Source: Methylobacterium oxalidis (GTDB taxonomy: Bacteria; Pseudomonadota; Alphaproteobacteria; Rhizobiales; Beijerinckiaceae). From it: 44,742 nucleotides of DNA. Positions 30,614-40,141 of the stretch are shown here, one piece after another. Position 1 is the stretch's first letter. Every line of letters starts with the position of its first letter. The notes beneath the pieces are model-generated. The model was given only the letters and a program-made list of their open reading frames with translations, had not been told where the DNA came from and ran no database searches. A program made the position numbers and the translations under genes. The stretch spans positions 1-44,742 of the forward strand of contig NZ_BJZU01000104.1 of the NCBI RefSeq assembly GCF_007992195.1, read 5' to 3'.

Positions 30614-31798
30614 TCAGGCCCGTTTCACCGCACTGGGGCTGAGCCGGAGTACCAACGCGCCCAGCACCATGCAGGTGAGCGAGCCCACCAAGACGCCGAT
30701 CTTCGTCTCGGCTTCGAGCGCTGGATTGTTGGCAAACGCCAGCAGGCCGATGAACAGGCTCATCGTGAAGCCGATCCCGCACAGAAGCGCCACGCCATAG
30801 ATCTGCGTCCAGCTCGCCCGCGACGGCCGTTGCGCCAGCCCGAGCTTCACAGCCGCCAGCACGAAACCGAAAACGCCGAGCTGCTTGCCGAGGAACAGAC
30901 CCAGCGCGACACCGAGCGTGACCGGATCCAGCAGCATGTGCGGATCGAAGCCCGCCAGAGACACGCCCGCGTTGGCGAAGCCGAAGACCGGCAGAACGAG
31001 GTAGGCCGACCAGGGATGGATGGCGTGCTCCAGCTTGTGCAGCGGCGAGGTGGGGTCATCCGGTTTGCCGATGCTCAGGCGCAGCGGGATGGTGAGCGCC
31101 AGCAGCACGCCTGCAATGGTGGCGTGCACGCCCGACTTCAGCACGAACAGCCACAGGACGACGCCGAGCAGCAGGTAGGGAAGCAGGCGACCGACGCCGG
31201 CCTTGTTGAGCCCGTACAGCACGGCGAACGTGACGGCCGCGCCGCCCAGCATCGGCAGCGACAGGTCGGCGGTGTAGAAGGCGGCGATGATCAGCACGGC
31301 GCCGAGATCGTCGATGATGGCGAGTGCCGTCAGGAGGATCTTGAGCGAGACCGGCACGCGCGAGCCGAGCAAGGCCAGCACGCCGAGGGCGAATGCGATG
31401 TCGGTAGCCGCCGGTATGGCCCAGCCGCGCAGGGTCCCGGGCGAGTGCCAGTTGACCGCCACATAGACCAGCGCCGGCGCGACCATGCCGCCAAGCGCGG
31501 CGACGCCCGGCAGGATGCGATCCGGCCAGGTGCGCAGCCGCCCGTCCAGCACCTCGCGTTTGATCTCCAAGCCGACCAGCAGGAAGAACACGGCCATGAG
31601 GCCGTCGTTGATCCAGTGCAGCAGGCTCAGGGGGCCGAGGTAGCTCTTCAGGGCTGCGAAGTAGCTGTCGGCCAGGGGCGAGTTGGCCACGATCAGCGCG
31701 AGAGCCGCGCTGGCCATCAGGATCAGGCCGCCGCTCGCCTCGCTGGCCAGGAAGGCGCGCAGGACGGATGCAGGGCGAGAGGAGCGCAACACAAGCAC
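30614..31798 (-). CDS. nhaA: Na+/H+ antiporter NhaA
   Basis: 394 residues, normal NhaA length, from GTG 31798 behind GGAG. Core: FLLVGLEIKREVLDGRL, PAATDIAFALGVLALLG, the ion-binding pair in LAIIDDLGAVLIIAAFY (Asp-Asp), and GIGFTMSLFIGLLAF. It exports sodium in exchange for two protons and is alkaline-activated in E. coli. Located next to other cation genes in an accessory region. Confidence 0.95.
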   Translation of the reverse strand: MLVLRSSRPASVLRAFLASEASGGLILMASAALALIVANSPLADSYFAALKSYLGPLSLLHWINDGLMAVFFLLVGLEIKREVLDGRLRTWPDRILPGVAALGGMVAPALVYVAVNWHSPGTLRGWAIPAATDIAFALGVLALLGSRVPVSLKILLTALAIIDDLGAVLIIAAFYTADLSLPMLGGAAVTFAVLYGLNKAGVGRLLPYLLLGVVLWLFVLKSGVHATIAGVLLALTIPLRLSIGKPDDPTSPLHKLEHAIHPWSAYLVLPVFGFANAGVSLAGFDPHMLLDPVTLGVALGLFLGKQLGVFGFVLAAVKLGLAQRPSRASWTQIYGVALLCGIGFTMSLFIGLLAFANNPALEAETKIGVLVGSLTCMVLGALVLRLSPSAVKRA

Positions 31799-32078
31799 AG
31801 GTCTCCGGCGCTGGCGGCCCGACCAACGCTGGAAACCTGCCGGTCCGACCTTCGGCCCGCGCACCCGAGGCGCGTCTATCGCATCACCGCGGAATGCCCG
31901 CAACCTTCAACCGACGAGGCAAATGACCTCGCGCGGCGGTCTATTCCTCGGCCATTGGCAGCGGGGTCAGGGCTCCGCCGGGCGTGGTCGGCGCTGTGAG
32001 GTGAAAGTGCTTGCGGTCGCCCGTGACGGCCGCCGACAGCGCGTTGAGGGCATCCACGACGCCATTGGCAGCCACGTA

Positions 32079-32240
32079 TCCCCGAGAAGCTGGAAATCAT
32101 CCGGCTGGTCGAGCAGTCCCACCTGCCGGTGCGCCGCAGCCTGGAGGAGTTCGGCATCACCCGGTCCACGTTCTACCCTCGGCTAAGCGGGCCGGCTGAT
32201 CTGCAAATTCACGTCGGCACCTTCCTTGCAGCAATGGGCT
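32079..32240 (+). pseudogene. Transposase fragment (IS3/IS481-type HTH)
   Basis: In one frame, IPEKLEIIRLVEQSHLPVRR then SLEEFGITRSTFYPRL matches the helix-turn-helix part of IS3/IS481-family transposases. The frame has no start and loses similarity after about 36 residues. It is the scar of an older IS. The rest of 31799-32208 shows nothing else I can support. Confidence 0.7.
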
Positions 32241-33083
32241 GATCCTGGTCATGGAGCGTGCGTCGTGCAACCACGCCAAGGGTAGACCCCTGCACGATGA
32301 TGGTGAACAGCACCACGGCGTAGGTCGCAGCGAGAATGACAGGCTTGGCTTCGCTCTCTGGCACCGAGAGAGCCAAAGCCACCGAGATGCCGCCCCTGAC
32401 ACCTGCCCAGGTAAGAAAGGGTACATTGCGGGCGGACAAGTTCCCGCTCCATCGAAACCCCAACAGGGGCGCGGAGACCGCGATGAGGCGGGCGAGCAGG
32501 ACAATCGGTACCGCCGCCAGGGCAAGAATGAGGGAGTTCGTCTCGAAGCGCAGGACCAGCACCTCGAGGCCGATCAGGAGAAAGAGCACGGAATTCAGCA
32601 CTTCATCGATAAGCGTCCACAGAGCCGAAACATACCCCTGTGTGCGCTCGCTCATTGCGTCGCGCGGTGCCCTGTCGCCGACGAGCAACCCGGCGGCGAC
32701 GACGGCGAGTGGCCCGCTGGTATGGAGCTTTTGCGCCAGAGCATAGGTGCCGGCCACGAGCGCCAGCGTGATCAGGACCTCAACTGGGAAGTCGTCGATG
32801 GTCCGCATTGCACGATAAGCAACGTACCCGGTCACGACGCCGAGGAGCAGACCACCACAAGCTTCCTGCAAGAGCAGGTGAGCGACGCTAGTCGCGCTGG
32901 ACGTTTCGCTGTGCATGCCTGCTGCAAAACCGAGGAGAACGGTGAACAGGACGATGCCGACGCCGTCGTTGAACAACGCCTCGCCCTGCATCTCGATCTC
33001 CAGAGCTTGCGGCACCTTCACGTTCTTCAACGTGGCGAGCACTGCAACCGGGTCTGTCGGGCTGATCAGGGCACCGAAGACTA

Positions 33084-33925
33084 CGGCCTGTTCGGCCTTG
33101 AACGTGTTCCGTGTGCGGGCGTTTTGCTCCTCCTGACGGGGAGGAGTGATGCTGGAAGACGCAGAATGGAGAAAGCTGGCGCCGCTGATCGAGGCGTGCC
33201 GGCCGCGGGGTAAGACCCCGCCGCAGGAGCTGCGCCGCACGATCTCGGCCATCCTCTGGCGGCATCAGAACGGGGCCAAGTGGCGAGCCATCCCGGCTGA
33301 GTTTGGTCCCTGGGCTCGCGCGGCTCAGACCTTCATCCGTTGGGCCCGCCTCGGTGTCTGGGAGCGCCTGCTCCGCCTCGCTCAGCATGCCGGGGTGCAG
33401 CTCGGGATGACGTTCCTCGACGGCACCAGCATCCGTGCGCATCAGAAGGCCGCAGGAGCCTATCGAAAAGGGGCTCACAAGCTGAGCGGGACAGGCGCGA
33501 GGCGCTGGGCCGCTCGCGCGGTGGCTTTGGCACAAAGGCCTGCGTGATCGCCGACGGTCTCGGTCGCGCGGTCGCCTTCATCCTGGCCCCCGGTCAGGCC
33601 CATGAACTCCCACACGCTATCCCGCTGCTGGACCGTCTGCCGGGCGTGCCGAAGTGGGTGGTGGCTGATCGGGGCTACGCCAGCCACGCCTTTCGCGAGC
33701 ACATTTGGACCTTGGGTGCCCGGCCCGCGATCCCACCAAAGCGCAATGAAGCTCCCGTCGCCTGTCCGGACTGGATCTACAACAACCGCAACTTCGTCGA
33801 GCGGCTCTGGGCGCGCTTGAAAGAATGGCGTGCCATCGCAACCCGCTACGAGAAGACAGCTTCAAGCTTCATGGGCGTTCTCTCGCTCGCAGCCGCCCTC
33901 GATTGGCTCAAGAGCTAACAGGCCG
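33084..33925 (+). mobile_element. IS5-family (IS427-group-like) insertion sequence
   Basis: 842 bp. Ends: left CGGCCTGTTCGGCCTTGA and right (reverse complement) CGGCCTGTTAGCTCTTGA are imperfect terminal inverted repeats. Flanks carry a TA duplication (33082-33083 and 33926-33927); the rebuilt target reads CTAG, a usual target for this group. Contains one transposase spread over two frames. Size is standard. Confidence 0.88.
33149..33918 (+). CDS. IS5-family transposase (two frames, frameshift-expressed)
   Basis: First frame (33149-33547) has the DUF4096-type N-terminal domain: LAPLIEACRPRGKTPPQELRRTISAILWRHQNGAKWRAIPAEFGPW, then FLDGTSIRAHQKA with the first catalytic Asp. Second frame to 33918 has FGTKACVIADGLGRAVAFILAPGQAHELPHAI, DRLPGVPKWVVADRGYAS (second Asp) and RNFVERLWARLKEWRAIATRY with the Glu. 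The frames overlap; a GAAAAGG run at about 33464-33470 is a possible slip site. Two-frame arrangement is normal for this group, so the IS may be active. Confidence 0.88.
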
Positions 33926-34551
33926 TAGCGCCCAGGCAAGGGAGATCGGGCGGCCAATGCCCTGAGCGGCGGCCCAGAAGGCACCACCCACGACAACAGT
34001 CGAGATGATGGTACCGACAAGTGCCAAAATCGCTACGGGCCAAGCCCTGCTGCGCAGGGCGCTAAGGTCGAGGGTCATGGCGCCGGCGAAGAGCAGGAAG
34101 GCCAACATCCCATTCATGACCACGTCGGCGAAGTCGATCTGCCGTAAGGCACCGGTCAGCGCGTCGTAGAGATGCCGGTTCGGAAAGGCGACGTCGAGGA
34201 GCACCAGCAGCAGCGAGGCGACGAGGCCCATCACGAGCAGGCCGATGCTGTGAGGCATGTGCACGAAGCGACGGTTGATCCAGCCGAACAGCGCGGACAG
34301 CGTCAGCAGCATCGCGACGAGGTCGAAGATGGAGATCACACAGTGGTCCTGAGTCTCGCGTGGTGAATGCCCTTCGCTGCGTGCCGCGCCCACCCTCCGG
34401 CATCAAACGGACAGCGATCCGGTACCAGCGCTGCTCGAAGCGCGTCCGAACTCAGGAACGTCTCAAACGGGCATGAGGATCGCCGGCAAGGCAACCATTC
34501 CGGCTGCGACGCGTCCGCTCCCCACATGCGCTCGGCAGAGGGGCCTCCACC

Positions 34552-35076
34552 ATGATCTTCGATAGTTGGACCGGGCTGGCACGCGTCCTCATCGTCGGCC
34601 CGCTGGCCTACCTGTCACTCGTTGTACTCCTGAGGGTCTCGGGGAAGCGCACACTGACCAAGCTCAACGCCTTCGATCTGGTGGTCACAGTGGCGCTTGG
34701 CTCGACGCTGGCAACAACTCTGCTCAGCAAGTCCGTGGCGTTAGCAGAAGGGGTGCTGGCATTTGCCCTACTCGTGGTCCTTCAGTTTGCCATCACATGG
34801 CTTTCCGTCCGCTTCCCAACCGTCGGACACTTGGTGAAAAGCGAGCCGTCCCTTCTGTTGCATCGTGGTCGGTTCCTCGACAAAGCGCTTCGGGAGCAGC
34901 GCGTAACTCGAGAGGAGGTGCTCGCGGCACTGCGGTCGCAGGGCGCCTACGATGTGGCAGCAGTGAGTGCGGTCGTGCTTGAGACGGATGGCTCCCTGAG
35001 CGTCATGACCGAGAAGTCGGATGCAGCGCTCCGGCACGGAACACTGAGCAATGTCGCCGGTGCGCACGGCGGGTGA
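34552..35076 (+). CDS. DUF421 membrane protein (YetF-like)
   Basis: 174 residues. N-terminal three helices (VLIVGPLAYLSLVVLLRVSGKRTLTKLNAFDLVVTVALGSTLATTLL, GVLAFALLVVLQFAITWLS), then a cytoplasmic domain (PSLLLHRGRFLDKALREQRVTREEVLAALRSQGAYDVAAVSAVVLETDGSLSV). GKRTLTKLNAFDLVVTVALG is the family signature. Function not firmly known; related proteins act in spore or envelope processes. Confidence 0.92.
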   Translation: MIFDSWTGLARVLIVGPLAYLSLVVLLRVSGKRTLTKLNAFDLVVTVALGSTLATTLLSKSVALAEGVLAFALLVVLQFAITWLSVRFPTVGHLVKSEPSLLLHRGRFLDKALREQRVTREEVLAALRSQGAYDVAAVSAVVLETDGSLSVMTEKSDAALRHGTLSNVAGAHGG

Positions 35077-35227
35077 TGCCGCCTGACCGCTCATGCGACC
35101 CCGCCTACGATGCACCGGGACGTCCGAGCTGACGACCCAGGGAGGTTCGACGCGGCATGCATGAGAGGGAGCCCGCCTTCAGCCACTTCGCCCTGCATCG
35201 CGTCAGAGTTTCTCAGGAGGAGCGTCG

Positions 35228-36568
35228 ATGAGGGCGCGGCTACGAGCATGGATCGAGTTCCTGGGTGACCAGTTCTGGCTCCGCCCAACCTTGGTCGTGC
35301 TCGGCTGCATCGGCTTGGCTCAATTCGCGGTCTGGCTGGAGACGGCGCACGTTGCCGGTCACGATGCCTCCTCACCCACGGCGAACTGGGGCTGGGCCGG
35401 CGGTGCCGAGGGTGCACGGGCGCTGCTCAGCGCGGTTGCGTCCTCCACCATCGGGGTGGCGGGTACAACCTTCTCCATCACCATCGCCGCGCTGACGCTC
35501 GCCTCAAACCAGATGGGACCGCGGCTTCTTCGAAACTTCGTGCGCGACGCGCGCAACCAGATCGTGCTCGGCATCTTTCTCGGCACGTTCGCCTACGCCC
35601 TGATGGTCCTGCGCACGGTCCGCACCGTCGAGGAAGAGCCGTTCGTTCCACATCTGGCCGTCTCGGGCGCCGTCGCCCTTGCGCTGGTCTGCCTCGGAAC
35701 GCTCGTCTGGTTCGTCCACCACATCGCCACCAGCATCAACGTCGAGACGGTGGTCGACGCCGTGCACCGCGACCTCTGCGAGGCTGTCCAGGAGCGCACC
35801 CTCGACGCGGCGGGCCTGCAGCGGCCCCCTGACACACCGCAGGGCAGCCCTGTGGCCGCGGCGGACGGCGGCTACTTGCAAGCGATCGATACCGGCAGCC
35901 TTGCCGAGTGGGCGCAGAAGGCTGGCGTGGTCCTCGCCCTGCGTGTGCGCCCCGGCGACTACGTGCCGGTAGGCTTTCCCACCGCCTTCCTGTCCGCTGG
36001 CGTTGGGGGAGCCGGCGACGCCGTTGCCCGTTCACTCACCTTCGGGCGCCGACCGGCGGCCCTGCAGGACCTGGAATACTCAGTGCGGCAGCTCGTTGAG
36101 ATTGCGGTGCGGGCGCTCTCGCCCAGCATCAACGATCCCATGACAGCGGCAAGCGTGCTCGACCACCTGGGCGATGCTCTGTGCCGGATTGTGCCCCGCC
36201 ACTTGCCAACGGGAGTGATCGCCCGCGACGGACGCATCGTGCTCCTCCATCCAGTGACGGACTACGATGGGCTGTGCGATGCGATGTTCCACATGATCCG
36301 CCAGAACGCCTCTGGCTCGGTGCACGTCCTCGCCCGCATGCTTGACGTGCTCGCCCGCGTTGCCGAGGTCGAACGGCTGACCGACCGTCTCGCCGTGCTC
36401 CGGCGGCACGCCGATCTCGTCATCTCCGCGGCGCGGCGGGACGTCAACGACCCGCATGACTTGGCCGACCTCGTGGAACGGCATGCCAAGTTCGTCAGCG
36501 TGCAGACTTGGAATGCGGCCCCAACTCCCGAATACATCGGCGACGGCACCATTCCGCTCCGGACCTGA
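35228..36568 (+). CDS. DUF2254 membrane protein
   Basis: 446 residues with GGAGGAGCG just upstream. Two or more helices at the start (LVVLGCIGLAQFAVWLE and the STIGVAGTTFSITIAALTLASNQMGPRLLRNFVRD signature), then LGTFAYALMVLRTV and VALALVCLGTLVWFVHHIA, and a long soluble part with LRVRPGDYVPVG, FGRRPAALQDLEYSVRQLVEIAVRALSPSINDPMTAA. That is the DUF2254 family. Function unknown. Confidence 0.92.
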   Translation: MRARLRAWIEFLGDQFWLRPTLVVLGCIGLAQFAVWLETAHVAGHDASSPTANWGWAGGAEGARALLSAVASSTIGVAGTTFSITIAALTLASNQMGPRLLRNFVRDARNQIVLGIFLGTFAYALMVLRTVRTVEEEPFVPHLAVSGAVALALVCLGTLVWFVHHIATSINVETVVDAVHRDLCEAVQERTLDAAGLQRPPDTPQGSPVAAADGGYLQAIDTGSLAEWAQKAGVVLALRVRPGDYVPVGFPTAFLSAGVGGAGDAVARSLTFGRRPAALQDLEYSVRQLVEIAVRALSPSINDPMTAASVLDHLGDALCRIVPRHLPTGVIARDGRIVLLHPVTDYDGLCDAMFHMIRQNASGSVHVLARMLDVLARVAEVERLTDRLAVLRRHADLVISAARRDVNDPHDLADLVERHAKFVSVQTWNAAPTPEYIGDGTIPLRT

Positions 36569-36745
36569 CCTGTCGGCTTTTGGGGACCTCAGCTCTCCGT
36601 GAGTTCGCGCGATGGGAGAGTCCATGCAGGGGCCGATGCGTCCGCGAGGTTCTGGTACTCTGCTGAGGATGAAGCTCGCGCCTCCGCCGTTGGCCCTCCT
36701 GAGCCTAACGAGAACCAAGAGCAGCCACTTCTCTCAACAGGCTCC

Positions 36746-37516
36746 ATGACTGCACTGATTGCACGGCTCAAGGAACTCTACGAAGGCGAGACCGACAGGG
36801 CGCACCGCTTCCGCTACGGGCTGCTCGTCTTCGACATCGCCACCATCGCCTTCGTGATCGTGTCCTCCTTCCTGCCTCTGATGGGCTGGATCGTGGCGGC
36901 CGACATTGTCTTGGGCTTTGCCGTCTTACTCGACTTCGGCGCCCGCCTGATCATCTGCCCGCGACCGGCGCGTGAGTTTCTGCGCCTGACCACCTGGACC
37001 GACATCGCGGCGATCATCTCTTTCCTGGCGCCCCTCCTTGTGGAAGGGGCCGGGTTCCTGCGCATCCTGCGCACCCTGCGCCTGCTGCGGACTTACCAGC
37101 TGCTCGATCGGTTGCGCCAGGACAGCGTCTTGTTCCGCAACTACGAGGAGGTGATCCTCGCCACCACGAACCTTCTGGTGTTCGTCTTCATCATGACCGG
37201 GGTGGTGTACGCGACCCAGCACCACACCAACCCTGCGATCAGCAACCCGGTCGACGCGCTGTACTTCACCGTCACCTCGCTGACGACGACGGGGTACGGC
37301 GACATCACCCTGCCGGGCACATCGGGCCGGATCATCTCGGTCGTTGTGATGATCTGCGGGGTGACGCTATTCTTCCGCCTCGCGCAGGTGCTGTTCCGAC
37401 CCTACAAGGTGCGCTACCCCTGCCACGCCTGTGGGCTGCAACGGCATGAGCCCGACGCCGTGCACTGCAAGGCCTGCGGCGCTCTCGTCAACATCCCGGA
37501 CGAGGGGACCTACTGA
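36746..37516 (+). CDS. Voltage-gated-type K+ channel with C-terminal zinc ribbon
   Basis: 256 residues from ATG 36746. Helices at about 25-45, 50-70, 85-100; an S4-like segment FLRILRTLRLLRTYQLLDRL (Arg every third residue, 104-123); pore helix and filter TTTGYGD (180-186), then the inner helix. The last 30 residues carry CHACGLQRHEPDAVHCKACG, a zinc ribbon, not a usual channel tail. An Arg/Lys-rich linker joins them. Likely sets potassium conductance in the inner membrane. A longer start at 36599 lacks support. Confidence 0.93.
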   Translation: MTALIARLKELYEGETDRAHRFRYGLLVFDIATIAFVIVSSFLPLMGWIVAADIVLGFAVLLDFGARLIICPRPAREFLRLTTWTDIAAIISFLAPLLVEGAGFLRILRTLRLLRTYQLLDRLRQDSVLFRNYEEVILATTNLLVFVFIMTGVVYATQHHTNPAISNPVDALYFTVTSLTTTGYGDITLPGTSGRIISVVVMICGVTLFFRLAQVLFRPYKVRYPCHACGLQRHEPDAVHCKACGALVNIPDEGTY

Positions 37517-37628
37517 GCGGCACGCCAGCATTTTCTTGACGGCCACCCGGGAAAAAAGCTGCGGCTTGAGCGTTGACCCTATGAACGCCCAAGCTTGCCT
37601 GCCGCAGCCTTCAGGGATCTGGTGGCCC

Positions 37629-37898
37629 ATGCCCAAGCCCACGCAGCCATCGGTTTTCTCTACCGCTCTGCGCGAGATGGTTCGCGTCACGTTCGTGTTC
37701 CTCACGCACCTCCTAGTCGCGGCCCTGGTGATCGGCCTCGCCTGGGCGGTCGAGCATCATCTGCCGGCCTTCTTTGAGATCTCGGACCCGCTCCTGTTAG
37801 GCGTCGTTCCGCTGCAGGCCGTGACCATGTCAGCGGCGATGTTCGTCGCTGTAGCGGTCATTCTCTGGGCGCCCTTCGCAGCTCTCCGGGCACGCTAG
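37629..37898 (+). CDS. Small membrane protein
   Basis: 89 residues from ATG 37629 (ATG 37581 is possible). Two hydrophobic segments (FVFLTHLLVAALVIGLAWAVEHHL and GVVPLQAVTMSAAMFVAVAVILWAPFAAL). No recognised family. In line with the channel gene. Confidence 0.7.
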   Translation: MPKPTQPSVFSTALREMVRVTFVFLTHLLVAALVIGLAWAVEHHLPAFFEISDPLLLGVVPLQAVTMSAAMFVAVAVILWAPFAALRAR

Positions 37899-37908
37899 GG
37901 GTGGCCGT

Positions 37909-38118
37909 ATGCGAACCCTACCACGGGAACTGCTGCATCAGGCGGGGCGGGCCGCTGCGATCTACCTGCTCGTGGCGCTGCTGGGAGCAGGGGCAGCCAT
38001 CGTTCAAGCCTTGATCGTTCCGCTGCATCAGACCGAGCCAGCGGATGCCGACAGCGACGAGCCGGCTACAACCGGGGAGCCGAGCGCCGTTGGTGTCCGC
38101 TGGATCAATCCTCGCTAG
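37909..38118 (+). CDS. Small membrane protein with acidic tail
   Basis: 69 residues. One helix (RAAAIYLLVALLGAGAAIVQALIV), then EPADADSDEPATTGEPS. It follows the previous stop by 10 bases, suggesting one message. Unknown function. Confidence 0.6.
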   Translation: MRTLPRELLHQAGRAAAIYLLVALLGAGAAIVQALIVPLHQTEPADADSDEPATTGEPSAVGVRWINPR

Positions 38119-38231
38119 GAGCCAGGCTCCCTGACCGCCTCTGCAGAGCAGATCGCGCGCCTTGTCGGATTGTTAACTCCGATCGCGCAATCACCCGCAT
38201 CCAACCGCTGTCCAACCACGGAACTGCTGCT

Positions 38232-38444
38232 ATGGCCGCACGTCTCAGGCTGCTGGCGTTTGTGACCTCGCTACTCGTTCTCAGTGCCTTGGCTGCACGC
38301 TTCGATGGTGCCGCTGGCCAAGATCCTTGCGAGGCGCAGCCTCATGTTTACGCCTGTGCCATCTTCCAGGGTCCGGGCGCAGCCGTGGGATCGGGCCGCC
38401 CCACTATCGAGATGCTGGCCAGCAGCGAGGAGCCGACCTCATAG
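38232..38444 (+). CDS. Small secreted protein
   Basis: 70 residues with a signal peptide (MAARLRLLAFVTSLLVLSALAARFDGAAGQ; likely cut after AAGQ or nearby). Mature part has two Cys (DPCEAQPHVYACAIF), perhaps one disulphide. No family recognised. Confidence 0.6.
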   Translation: MAARLRLLAFVTSLLVLSALAARFDGAAGQDPCEAQPHVYACAIFQGPGAAVGSGRPTIEMLASSEEPTS

Positions 38445-38517
38445 CTCAAGCACCTGAGCTTCATCGTTGAGGCCTTGGACAACGGACTGAGTTGGGGCGG
38501 TCAGCCGTTCTTCTCAT

Positions 38518-38703
38518 ATGCACAATCCATTCAGGCGGCCTACCCAGGACGAGCTGCGCCGTCGTGCCTTGAAGGCCGCGCGGGATAGGCTCAACCACCT
38601 CCAGCGCCGCGGCGAGATCAGCGAGCAGGCCGTTCAGGTGGTCGAGGACGAACTCAGGCGCATCGAGCTGCGAGCGTTCCTCGGACGGCTCTACCCCCAC
38701 TAA
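38518..38703 (+). CDS. 61-aa protein resembling a CPA1-antiporter tail
   Basis: 61 residues, charged and helical: LRRRALKAARDRLNHLQRRGEISEQAVQVVEDELRRIELRAFL. The pattern ARxRLxxLxxxGEISEQAVxxxExELxxxExR is that of the cytoplasmic tail of many NhaP/CPA1 antiporters. Here it is a separate gene, converging on one such antiporter. Whether it acts with it is unknown. No strong ribosome site. Confidence 0.55.
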   Translation: MHNPFRRPTQDELRRRALKAARDRLNHLQRRGEISEQAVQVVEDELRRIELRAFLGRLYPH

Positions 38704-38729
38704 CGCGGCGGGAGCCGGATCGAGCCGAC

Positions 38730-40004
38730 TTAAGATGGCAGGGGCAGGCCGAGCTGAGCGCTCTCCGTGTCACGCCCGCTGCGCCGGTCGAGGAAGCGCA
38801 GAACGGGCGTCACGGTCACGCCGTGCAGCAGGATGGAGATCAGGATCGTCAGACCGGCCGTGCTCCAGAGCAGATCGGCCTGCTCGAACACCGCATGGTT
38901 CAGCCCGTAAGCGAGATAGTAGATCGTGCCCAAGCCACGGATGCCGAAGAAGCTGATCACCGCCCGTTCGCTCGTGGGCTGGTTTGTGCCGAGCAGGCTG
39001 AGCCACCCGCACACAGGGCGCACGATGAAGAGCGCGAGACCGGCATACAGCGCGGCCTCCCAGGTCAGCCCCTTGAGCAGCCCACCGCCGATCAGAGCCG
39101 CACCGAAGCCGACGAGGAGCACCATCATCAGCAAACGCTCCAGCTCCTCGGCGTAGTCGTGCATCTTGTGATGGTAGTCGTGGCTGTGGTGGGCTGAGCG
39201 AAGCGCCACGGCAGCCACAAACACACCGATGAAGCCATAGCCGTGCGCGATCTCGACGGCCGCATAGGTCATGCAGGTGACGCCGAGCGCCACAAAGCCG
39301 TCGCCGGTCCGCGACAGCTTGGCGTTGTTGGGCAGGTGAAAAGTCAGCCAACCCAGCCCGCGGCCAATCAGGGCACCCAGAGCGACACCGACAGCAATCT
39401 TCCATAAGACCGCGATCGCAAACCACTCGCCGAGCTGCCACAGCCCGAAACCCTCCGCAGCCGCCAAGGCGATTGCCAGGTGCACAAAGGGAAAGGCCAG
39501 GCCATCATTCAGCCCGGCCTCGGAGGTGAGGGCGAACCGCATCTCGTCCTCTTGGCCCTGCTGCGGCGGACCAACCTGGACGTCGGAGGCGAGCACCGGG
39601 TCGGTCGGCGCGAGGGCTCCGGCGAGGAGAACGGCAGCAGCTGCCCCAAGGCCTAGGAGGGTGCTCGCAAGGAACGCCAGCGCGAGGATCGTCAGCGGCA
39701 TCGCGATGCCGAGCAGGCGCCAGGTCACGATCCAGCGCTGCCAGCCGATCAGCCGGTCCAGCTTCAGGCCTGCTCCCATGAGCGAGACAATGACGACGAA
39801 CTCGCTCAGGCGCTCGACGAGATGCAGGTGCTCTCGGGGGTGAGCGACGGCCTCTGCGACGAAGGGCAGACTGGACAACGCCGCACCGATGCCGACGCAC
39901 ACGATCGGCAGGGACAATGGCAGCTGCCGCAGCACCATCGGCAGCCAAGCCGTCAGCAGAACCAGGGCGCCGAAGCCGCCCAAAGCAAGCACGTAGACGT
40001 TCAT
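38730..40004 (-). CDS. CPA1-type cation:proton antiporter
   Basis: 424 residues, about 12 helices. VIVSLMGAGLKLDRLIGW, LLAGALAPTDPVLASDVQVG (the PTDP block), TSEAGLNDGLAFPFVHLAIAL (Asn-Asp ion site), and SFFGIRGLGTIYYLAYG. Exchanges sodium or potassium for protons across the inner membrane. It lacks a long C-terminal cytoplasmic tail, whereas a tail-like protein is encoded next door. This may cover for the IS-broken antiporter at 32-34 kb, though they are only distantly alike. Confidence 0.93.
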   Translation of the reverse strand: MNVYVLALGGFGALVLLTAWLPMVLRQLPLSLPIVCVGIGAALSSLPFVAEAVAHPREHLHLVERLSEFVVIVSLMGAGLKLDRLIGWQRWIVTWRLLGIAMPLTILALAFLASTLLGLGAAAAVLLAGALAPTDPVLASDVQVGPPQQGQEDEMRFALTSEAGLNDGLAFPFVHLAIALAAAEGFGLWQLGEWFAIAVLWKIAVGVALGALIGRGLGWLTFHLPNNAKLSRTGDGFVALGVTCMTYAAVEIAHGYGFIGVFVAAVALRSAHHSHDYHHKMHDYAEELERLLMMVLLVGFGAALIGGGLLKGLTWEAALYAGLALFIVRPVCGWLSLLGTNQPTSERAVISFFGIRGLGTIYYLAYGLNHAVFEQADLLWSTAGLTILISILLHGVTVTPVLRFLDRRSGRDTESAQLGLPLPS

Positions 40005-40141
40005 CGGGGGCGAACCCCCGGCAGCTCCCGCTGTTCCGCAGCGTAGATGCGCCAGAGATCCGCCCCTTTAGTGCCAGTGGCCTTGGCGTCCCAATCGAGA
40101 GCAGCCAGCCAGAGATCGCTTAGGCTGGCGGAGCGACTGTC

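Larger units (their letters stand above)
32209..34339 (-). pseudogene. CPA1 Na+/H+ antiporter split by an IS5-family element
   Basis: N-terminal part at 33926-34339 (GTG start; FDLVAMLLTLSALFGWINRRFVHMPHSIGLLVMGL) and C-terminal part at 32209-33083 (SPTDPVAVLATLKNV, LFNDGVGIVLF, AGVRGGISVALALSVP). Removing the IS and one copy of TA rejoins ...WALVFGALISPTDP... in frame, giving about 428 residues, normal for CPA1/NhaP proteins. The substrate-site ND is present. The break is after the fourth predicted helix, so neither half should work. All other codons appear intact, so the insertion is recent. Confidence 0.9.
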
